DNA of 8,954 nt from contig CAMWTD010000075.1 in the NCBI GenBank assembly GCA_947177085.1, positions 1 through 8,954 on the forward strand, in the 5' to 3' direction. The notes under the pieces were generated by a model, which saw only the letters and a program-made list of their open reading frames with translations, was not told the origin of the DNA and searched no databases. The DNA comes from an uncultured Desulfovibrio sp. Its GTDB lineage: Bacteria; Desulfobacterota; Desulfovibrionia; Desulfovibrionales; Desulfovibrionaceae. Below, piece after piece: positions 1 through 5,351 of this stretch; position 1 is the stretch's first letter; every line of letters begins with the position of its first letter. Made by a program: the position numbers and the translations under genes.

Positions 1-205
1 GTTCTTCAGGGGGGAGGTCCAGGCTCCACGCGAGCAGGATGGCGGAGGTGAGCGAAGGCTGGCGCTTGCCGTTTTCAAGAAGGCTGATGAACACATTGCT
101 CGCCCCGATGGGCGCCGCCACCTGCTCCTGCGAAAGTCCGGCTCTGGCGCGCGCCTCGGCAATGACTTCTCCAAAAATGGCGGGGAGCTCCGGGATCTGA
201 TTCAT
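1..205 (-). CDS. XRE/Cro-type helix-turn-helix regulator, partial at the left edge
   Basis: The first 68 residues are visible; the C-terminus lies beyond the window. Residues 24-50 form a typical HTH_3 DNA-binding domain: LSQEQVA as the first helix, then a turn, then a recognition-helix region ending in ENGKRQPS, the usual signature end of this fold. A further helix (residues 52-61) and a short LPPEE stretch follow as in phage-repressor-like proteins. The ATG at 205-203 is chosen because it sits about 20 residues before the domain, but I see no good Shine-Dalgarno sequence before it. It lies 81 bases downstream of the glycosyltransferase on the same strand and could be cotranscribed. The DNA target and any effector domain cannot be seen. 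The fold is clear; the function (stand-alone regulator or antitoxin) is not. Confidence 0.8.
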   Translation of the reverse strand, partial: MNQIPELPAIFGEVIAEARARAGLSQEQVAAPIGASNVFISLLENGKRQPSLTSAILLAWSLDLPPEE

Positions 206-286
206 GGCCGGGCAGGACGTGGCGGCAGGGTTGAGCGAGGGACTATTGGCCCTTTCAGGCGAGGAGGGAACAAATCTGTTTGAGCT
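206..286. other. Intergenic gap between glycosyltransferase and HTH gene
   Basis: These 81 bases separate two minus-strand genes. I see no convincing terminator with a T-run, no clear promoter and no strong ribosome binding site for the HTH gene, so read-through from the glycosyltransferase is plausible. Confidence 0.4.
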
Positions 287-1366
287 TCAGTTTTCGGCCT
301 CACCCATCTCCAGTTTTCCCGTCCTGATAAATTTGTCCACGAGGCCGAAGACGAGCTCGTTGCCGCAGAAATTCTCCTGTGCGATGGCGTTCTTGTAACC
401 GTCAAGTTGTGACTCAAATGTGCGGAGAATGTCCGGAGTGAGGCTCGGGAGATCCGCCTGCATGCCGTAGCCCAGGCGTTCCAGATAGAGCGCGTTGAAG
501 CGCTGCTCCACCATGGCCCGGATGGGCAGGGAGAGGACGGGCTTGCCGAGATAGAGCGCCTCGCTCATGAGCGTATGGCCCCCGCCCTGCACCACATAGG
601 CGCAAGAAGCCAGGAGCTCGAGAAATTCCTCCTCGCTCTTGCGCTTGAAGATGACATTGCCTTCGCGCCCCTCCTCGCGCGCATAGCCATAGACATAGCA
701 GGTGCGCGTTGTTGCCGCGCGCAAGATGTCGATGAGCTTCTTGTGCGTGGAATTGCTCTGGTAGACGAGCACATGCCCCTCGTCGCGCGGCGTGAGGGCG
801 AGCACCCGCTCGCGCAGGATGGGCGGGGCGATGCGCGTGGTGGCGGCATACTGGGGTAAGAGGGCCGGCGCGTAAAAGGAAATGATGAGGTTGGCGCTTG
901 TGGGCCGGAAGAGCCAGCGCGGCGTCAGGCCCTGCACGAAGGCGTCCCAGCGCATGTTCAGCGGCAAATCGTGGCGGCAGGAGGTGATGATGTGCTGGTG
1001 ATCCAGCGTGAGGCAGGGGAGCCCCGCGCGCTCGGCCGCCCGCGGCACGAAATACTCGAGGTCCGTCATGCAGGCATGCGGCCGGAAGTCGTCGATGAGC
1101 CTGAGCGCCTCGCCGATATAGCGTTCGCGGTGAAGGAGCAGGGGTACGGCGCGGGCCACGGTGGCGGCCACGTCCACCTTGTAGTTCTTGAACACCGTGC
1201 CCAGATTGGGCAGCCGGTGGACGCGGAACTCCGGCTCGAGCACGCGGGCCGCGTCGTCGTTGGCGACGAAGAGGAATTCATGCTCGGGCAGGCGGCGCGC
1301 CAGGGTCAGGCCGCGCATGGCGTGGCCGTGACCAGTGCCGTGGATGCCGTAGAGGACGCGGGCCAT
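287..1366 (-). CDS. GT-B fold glycosyltransferase (Glyco_trans_1_3 / MurG-like)
   Basis: This 359-residue protein looks like a nucleotide-sugar-dependent glycosyltransferase of the GT-B fold. Near the N-terminus, residues 7-18 contain the glycine/histidine loop GIHGTGHGHAMR, the counterpart of the acceptor-side loop of MurG-like enzymes. In the C-terminal half, GGGHTLMSEAL (261-271), followed by GKPVLSLP and EQRFNA (287-292), matches the donor-nucleotide-binding region of GT1/GT28-type enzymes. Length fits the family. No signal peptide or membrane segment is visible, so it is probably a cytoplasmic or peripheral membrane enzyme. The ATG at 1366 is preferred because the conserved fold starts right after it; an in-frame GTG at 1402 would add 12 low-complexity residues, and neither has a strong ribosome binding site. 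Donor and acceptor sugars cannot be told from sequence. It follows ssb after 117 bases and precedes the HTH gene. Confidence 0.75.
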   Translation of the reverse strand: MARVLYGIHGTGHGHAMRGLTLARRLPEHEFLFVANDDAARVLEPEFRVHRLPNLGTVFKNYKVDVAATVARAVPLLLHRERYIGEALRLIDDFRPHACMTDLEYFVPRAAERAGLPCLTLDHQHIITSCRHDLPLNMRWDAFVQGLTPRWLFRPTSANLIISFYAPALLPQYAATTRIAPPILRERVLALTPRDEGHVLVYQSNSTHKKLIDILRAATTRTCYVYGYAREEGREGNVIFKRKSEEEFLELLASCAYVVQGGGHTLMSEALYLGKPVLSLPIRAMVEQRFNALYLERLGYGMQADLPSLTPDILRTFESQLDGYKNAIAQENFCGNELVFGLVDKFIRTGKLEMGEAEN

Positions 1367-1440
1367 GCTGTTACCGTTGGAGGGAGTTGGGGGGGCAGCC
1401 ACACTGTCCGCAAAAGGCGCGAAGGCCGCCCCTGAAAGGG

Positions 1441-1462
1441 GCCGGGCGCATGCGCGCCCGGC
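1441..1462 (-). terminator. Perfect 9-bp hairpin between ssb and glycosyltransferase, possible terminator
   Basis: GCCGGGCGC (1441-1449) pairs perfectly with GCGCCCGGC (1454-1462) around a 4-base loop. A second small hairpin, GCCCC/GGGGC (1428-1432 with 1438-1442), abuts it. Read on the minus strand they come just after the ssb stop codon at 1484. No T-run follows the stem (the only T5 run lies before it), so this is not a textbook intrinsic terminator. It may instead attenuate read-through or protect the 3' end of the ssb message. Confidence 0.4.
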
Positions 1463-1483
1463 GGCTGGGGAAAAACAGGTTTG

Positions 1484-2008
1484 CTAGAACGGCACCTCGT
1501 CCATGCCCGCCTCCGAGGGGAAGGCCGGGCCCAGGTCCTCCTCCTGCCTGGGCTGGCGCGCCTGCGGCGCGCGCGGGGCGTTGCGGCCGCCGTCACCCTG
1601 GCGGTTGCCCTGCGGGCGCTGGCGCTGGCCGCCGCCGTCGCCCCAGTCGCCCGGCGCGCCGTCCGGGGCCGGGCCGCGCTCGCCCTTGCGGTCGAGGAAC
1701 TGGACGCGCTGGGCCTTGATTTCCGTGGTGTAGCGGTCCTGGCCGGACTGGTCCTGCCATTTGCGCGTCTGCAGGCTGCCCTCCACATAGACGAGGCTGC
1801 CCTTGGAAAGGTAGTTGGCGCAATTTTCCGCCTGGCGCTGGAAAACGGAAACGCGATGCCATTCGGTGCGCTCCACCTTGTTGCCGTCCCTGTCCGTATA
1901 GGATTCGTCGGTGGCCACGTTGAGCGTCGCCACCGGGGAGCCGCTCTGGGTGTAGCGGAGTTCGGGGTCGCGGCCGAGGCGGCCGATGAGCATGACCTTG
2001 TTCAGCAT
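1484..2008 (-). CDS. ssb: Single-stranded DNA-binding protein
   Basis: This 174-residue protein is a bacterial SSB, which coats single-stranded DNA in replication, recombination and repair and recruits partners through its C-terminal tip. The OB fold occupies residues 1-107: MLNKVMLIGRLGRDPELR at the start, TEWHRV with the DNA-stacking tryptophan W50, VYVEGSL, and RKWQD with W84. Residues 108-165 are a Gly/Gln/Arg/Pro-rich disordered linker. The tip is MDEVPF, a less acidic form of the usual DDDIPF. The start at 2008 begins exactly at the family's N-terminus and has an AGGAG six bases upstream (2015-2019); a longer in-frame reading would add 30 unrelated residues. It follows the 112-residue unknown gene by 46 bases and is probably the last or nearly last gene of the carboxylase operon. 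Identity is essentially certain. Confidence 0.97.
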   Translation of the reverse strand: MLNKVMLIGRLGRDPELRYTQSGSPVATLNVATDESYTDRDGNKVERTEWHRVSVFQRQAENCANYLSKGSLVYVEGSLQTRKWQDQSGQDRYTTEIKAQRVQFLDRKGERGPAPDGAPGDWGDGGGQRQRPQGNRQGDGGRNAPRAPQARQPRQEEDLGPAFPSEAGMDEVPF

Positions 2009-2014
2009 GGAAGG

Positions 2015-2019
2015 CTCCT
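2015..2019 (-). promoter_or_regulatory. Ribosome binding site that fixes the ssb start
   Basis: AGGAG on the minus strand, six bases before the ATG at 2008. It decides against the upstream in-frame start that would give a 204-residue product. Confidence 0.8.
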
Positions 2020-2054
2020 GAAAAGCGGAAAGAAGTATGGGGGTGGCGGGCCGC

Positions 2055-2393
2055 TCACTCCGTATAGGCGCGCTCCAGCGCGTCCAGCGCGTCTTCAAGG
2101 TCGTCGCTCAGGCCATTGGCCTTGCGGGGGTCCCAGTCGGCAAGCGCCGCCTCAAGGTCGGCCTTGAGGCGCGCGGCCTCGCGGATGCCGGGGCCCATGG
2201 CCCGCTGGCGCGCCTCGGACCACTTCATGAAGCGCAGGCCCTCGTCCAGGCGGCGCACGAGCTCGAGCACGCCCCGCCCCTCGCTCTTCACGGGAACCGT
2301 GCCCGCGAGCTTGACGAGCCTCGGCCAGTAGTCCTCGACCAGTTCTTCATTCCAGGTCACGGCCGTGACCCTGATCTGCAGCACTTTGCCCAT
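2055..2393 (-). CDS. Small conserved-looking protein of unknown function
   Basis: I do not recognise this 112-residue protein. The first 14 residues (MGKVLQIRVTAVTW) look like a beta strand. The rest is predominantly alpha-helical and charged: a helical stretch through residues 36-56 and another, rich in Ala, Leu, Asp and Glu, from about 68 to the end, giving an acidic C-terminus (DDLEDALDALERAYTE). There are no cysteines, signal peptide or membrane segments, so it is probably cytoplasmic. Its reality is supported by a good ribosome binding site (GGAGGG at 2398-2403, four bases before the ATG), by normal protein-like composition, and by tight packing: it starts 12 bases after the biotinyl-like gene and ends 46 bases before ssb. 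Position suggests either an accessory of the carboxylase or a passenger in the operon; nothing in the sequence decides between them. Confidence 0.75.
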   Translation of the reverse strand: MGKVLQIRVTAVTWNEELVEDYWPRLVKLAGTVPVKSEGRGVLELVRRLDEGLRFMKWSEARQRAMGPGIREAARLKADLEAALADWDPRKANGLSDDLEDALDALERAYTE

Positions 2394-2405
2394 GATGCCC
2401 TCCGT

Positions 2406-3056
2406 TCAGTCGTTTTCCGTCCATTCGGTCTGGACGCGCATGATGACGTCCTGAATGGCGGGGAGCTGGTCGCGCGGGCACACGCCGATGAGCGGCGCGC
2501 CGGCGTCCATATTTTCGTTATACGTGAAATAGACGGAGTAAATGACGCCCTCGGGGCCCGAATAGCGCAAGGGGGCCTCGCGCTTCATGCGCGACATGAT
2601 GAGCAGCTCCATGCCGTCGCGCACGGCCACGGAGTGGGCGTCCGAAGCGCGGATCTTCTTGTCCACCTCGGGAGTGAAATAATACTTGGCCCGCTCCGGC
2701 GCGCGGAACAGGTGCAGCGCGCGGCGCAGGATGATGGCCTGCACTTCCTCGCGGGTGAGCTTGTGGCGCAGCACGGCGAGCTCCGACCCGGCCTCCACGA
2801 AAGCGCCCTCGAGGTTGTCGCGCACCGCCGAGATCTCGCCCTTTTCCGGCACGCAGATGGGCTTGGGATTGCGCTCGCGCTCCAGCGTGGCCACGAGCGT
2901 GCCCGGTTTTTCCTTCCATTGCCCCTGGGGGCCGTGCACCTGGTCGCCCGGTTTCAGCCCGGCGAAAGTCACCGTGCCAGTGTGCGGGGCGGAAATGACG
3001 ATCTCCCGGTAGGGGGAGGCCTTGATTTCGTCGAGCAGCGCGGAAATGTCGATCAT
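2406..3056 (-). CDS. Divergent biotinyl/lipoyl-domain protein, probable biotin carboxyl carrier of the adjacent carboxylase
   Basis: This 216-residue protein appears to hold two biotinyl/lipoyl-like halves. The N-terminal half (about 20-97) reads like a biotinyl domain (SAPHTGTV, LKPGDQV, then GAFVEAGSELAVL), but the position of the biotinylated lysine is occupied by ERERN (59-63), so it cannot carry biotin there. The C-terminal half (about 125-193) contains LLIMSRMKRE followed by GPEGVIYSVYF and ENMDAGAPLIGV. This lines up with the hairpin LLVLEAMKME...DGVV...GQPLLVI of carrier proteins, making K158, preceded by M157, the candidate biotin attachment site. The ATG at 3056 is preferred because the upstream AGGAAAGG is well placed; 20 extra residues are possible upstream. 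It sits 31 bases after the carboxyltransferase gene and 12 before the unknown gene. The role as carrier is inferred from the MK dyad and the operon. A purely structural subunit is the alternative. Confidence 0.7.
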   Translation of the reverse strand: MIDISALLDEIKASPYREIVISAPHTGTVTFAGLKPGDQVHGPQGQWKEKPGTLVATLERERNPKPICVPEKGEISAVRDNLEGAFVEAGSELAVLRHKLTREEVQAIILRRALHLFRAPERAKYYFTPEVDKKIRASDAHSVAVRDGMELLIMSRMKREAPLRYSGPEGVIYSVYFTYNENMDAGAPLIGVCPRDQLPAIQDVIMRVQTEWTEND

Positions 3057-3087
3057 GCCTTTCCTGTGCGGGGAAGTAAGCGGCCCG

Positions 3088-5334
3088 CTAGCGGTAATAG
3101 AGGTTCCGGCCGCCAATGGTCATCAGGGCCTGCTTGAGGTTGGTGCGGATCTGCCGCCTGTCCCAGATGCCCTGGATGTGGCCGCGCGAAAGGGCGCGGT
3201 AGGAGCGGTGGTACTTGGGCGGGATGTCCATGCCCGTGGTCTCCTTGATGACGCCAGGCCCCGCGAAGCCGATATTGGAGGAGCGCACGGCGAACTGGTA
3301 GGGCGAGCAGCCGAGGAAGCTCGCCACGGGGCCTGCGAAGGAATTGGTGTCGTAGAGCACCATGTACAGGCCGCCGGACTCGATATAGCGGCGCACGGCC
3401 ACGGTGCAGCGCGGCATCTGGATGACGCCGTGCGTGCCCTCCTGGATGCGTATGCCCGCCGTGCCGTGCACATAGGCGAGGAAGGGCTGCCGCTTCTTGG
3501 CGGCGCGCTCCGCGGCCTCCACGAACTTGAAGCCCTCGGCCGCCCCCACGGAACCGCCCCGGAAGGTGCCCATGAGCATGGCAACGACCATCTTGATGTT
3601 GTCGATGCGGGCCTCGAAGGTCATGCAGCCGCTCTTGGCCCCGGTTTTTTTCTGGGCGGCGGCGATGCGCTCGGCAAACCCGGGGAAGTCGAGCGGGTTG
3701 CCGGCCTCGATCTCGCTGTTGAACTCAAAGACCGAGCCCTCGTCGAACACGTTCTGCACATACCATTCCGGCTCCATGGGGAAATGGTAGCCGCAATGGC
3801 TGCACACGCCCGCAAATTCGGCGAAGAGGTCAGGCCCCCAAAGGTCCAGGCAGCCGTAGGAGGCGCTGTTGGGGCAGGTGACGGCCCGGTCTATCTTGTA
3901 GCGCGGCGAGATGTAGTTCCACTTGCGCCGCCTGCCGTCGCCGGACCAGGCGGAAAGCGCGGTGAGCTCGCTCGCGGCGTCCTCCTTCCTGGAGCGTGGG
4001 CCCGCGATCTTGTGCAGCGGCGAGAAGAGACGCCCCTTGAAGGTCTCCCACTCGTTGCCCACCTCTTCCATGAAGCCGCTGAGCTTGCGGCGGTGCTTGC
4101 GGTAAAAATCGTACTTGAAGGCCACCCAGGGCTTGCTCGCCCAGTCCCAGAAGGCCGTGGCCGTCTTGGTGAGGAAGGGGCGGCGGTCCATGGCGGCATT
4201 GCGCGAGAGACGGAGGAACTTCTGCTGCCGCCGCTCGCGCAGGCGCAGCTTGGCGGCCGGGGTGAGGCCCCAGCGCATGTGCATCTCGTCGAGATTGGCC
4301 TCGGGGTTGCGGCGGCGCGACAGCGCGAGTCCCCGGAACATGGGGAGCTTTCGCGTGGAGATGACCACCTCGTCCGTGGCGCGGAGCACCTCCTGCCGGA
4401 GATTGCGGAAAAACTCGAAATGCCAGGGGCGCGCCCCCAGCGGCGGCTCCTGCACGATGCGGTCGATATAGCCGAAGCGCAGGTTGTCCTCTGCCGTGAT
4501 GTGCAGGTTTTCGGCGCAATGCTCGATGAGCTCGGGCGTGGCGCGTTCGCCCGCCTTGAGATGCCCCTCGATGGCCGCCGCGCCCTCGGGCGAGATGACG
4601 GAATAGTAGCCGTGCGAGAGCATGAGGCGCTTGTCGGCGAGGCCGATGGCCTCGGCCCCGCCCGAACCCCCCTCGGAGATGACGGCCACCACGGGCACGC
4701 GCAGGCCGGCCATGCCGTAGATGTTTCGGGCGATCTGCTGGGCCGCGCCCGGATAGTCCTCGATGGGGTAGGAGCCGGGCGTGAAGATATAGGCATGGAT
4801 GGGGATGCCCTCGGTCTCGGCCACGCGCATGTATTGCAGGGCCTTGGCGTTCCCCCAGGGCTTCACCGAGCCGCCGTTGCGGAACTCCGCGCCGTGGCCC
4901 TTTTCCTGCCCGATGACGAGCACGGACTGCTGGTAGGTTTTCTTGCCGCGCCGCCGGATGATGACCGCCCGCGCGATGAGCATGCTGGGGTCGAGGCTGT
5001 GCTCGTCCTGGCCGCCCACCTCGGTGAAGTTGTCATAGACGTTTTCGAGGATGTCGCGCAGGCAGATGCGCTGCGGGTGGCGCACGATGCGCACCTTGTC
5101 CATGGGCGTGATCTCGTTGTCAAGCCGGCGCTCCACATAGGAGAACAGGTCCTCCACGGTGGCGAGCTCGGCGAAGGGGTCCTCGAGGGAGCCGTCGGCC
5201 GCCCGTTTGGCGAAGCCGTCCAGCCGCTCGCGCAAAAGATCCGCGTTGTCCGCGTGCTTGCCCGCGAAAATGTCCTGAAGGTAGGCGAGCCTGTCGCGCA
5301 GGCTCTGGATGCGTTTTGCGATATTGTTGTCCAT
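3088..5334 (-). CDS. accAD: Fused acyl-CoA (acetyl-CoA) carboxylase carboxyltransferase, alpha-beta order
   Basis: This 748-residue protein would move the carboxyl group from biotin to an acyl-CoA, most likely acetyl-CoA, giving malonyl-CoA. Residues about 80-300 are an AccA-like alpha domain: RHPQR (85-89), TPGSYP (185-190), SEGGSGGAEAIG (220-231), YYSVISPEGAAAI (243-255) and LHITAEDN. Residues about 485-748 are an AccD-like beta domain: a four-cysteine zinc ribbon (C487, C495, C511, C514), HGTAGIRIQEG (623-633), YDTNSFAGPVASF (661-673) and IGFAGPGVI (688-696). The two are joined by roughly 180 basic, Trp-containing residues resembling neither domain. The first 75 residues are a helical, probably coiled-coil, region as in AccA. 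The ATG at 5334 follows the biotin carboxylase stop by 17 bases with an AAGGG upstream. Both halves together match the summed length of AccA and AccD plus the linker. The acyl-CoA substrate is inferred from the apparent completeness of the operon. Confidence 0.92.
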   Translation of the reverse strand: MDNNIAKRIQSLRDRLAYLQDIFAGKHADNADLLRERLDGFAKRAADGSLEDPFAELATVEDLFSYVERRLDNEITPMDKVRIVRHPQRICLRDILENVYDNFTEVGGQDEHSLDPSMLIARAVIIRRRGKKTYQQSVLVIGQEKGHGAEFRNGGSVKPWGNAKALQYMRVAETEGIPIHAYIFTPGSYPIEDYPGAAQQIARNIYGMAGLRVPVVAVISEGGSGGAEAIGLADKRLMLSHGYYSVISPEGAAAIEGHLKAGERATPELIEHCAENLHITAEDNLRFGYIDRIVQEPPLGARPWHFEFFRNLRQEVLRATDEVVISTRKLPMFRGLALSRRRNPEANLDEMHMRWGLTPAAKLRLRERRQQKFLRLSRNAAMDRRPFLTKTATAFWDWASKPWVAFKYDFYRKHRRKLSGFMEEVGNEWETFKGRLFSPLHKIAGPRSRKEDAASELTALSAWSGDGRRRKWNYISPRYKIDRAVTCPNSASYGCLDLWGPDLFAEFAGVCSHCGYHFPMEPEWYVQNVFDEGSVFEFNSEIEAGNPLDFPGFAERIAAAQKKTGAKSGCMTFEARIDNIKMVVAMLMGTFRGGSVGAAEGFKFVEAAERAAKKRQPFLAYVHGTAGIRIQEGTHGVIQMPRCTVAVRRYIESGGLYMVLYDTNSFAGPVASFLGCSPYQFAVRSSNIGFAGPGVIKETTGMDIPPKYHRSYRALSRGHIQGIWDRRQIRTNLKQALMTIGGRNLYYR

Positions 5335-5351
5335 TTCGCCCTTTTGCTTCC

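Noticed and set aside
1400..1402. GTG at 1402 as the start of the glycosyltransferase
   Set aside because: It adds 12 Pro/Ala/Ser-rich residues before MARVLYG and has no ribosome binding site. The ATG at 1366 fits the family better, though its own site is also weak.
2766..2999. N-terminal biotinyl-like half as the site of biotin attachment
   Set aside because: The position aligned with the biotinylated lysine is Arg (ERERN); K65 nearby is offset by three residues and flanked by prolines.
2037..3137. 366-codon plus-strand frame opposite the unknown and biotinyl-like genes
   Set aside because: It crosses two minus-strand genes with good ribosome binding sites and operon spacing, and has antisense-type composition.
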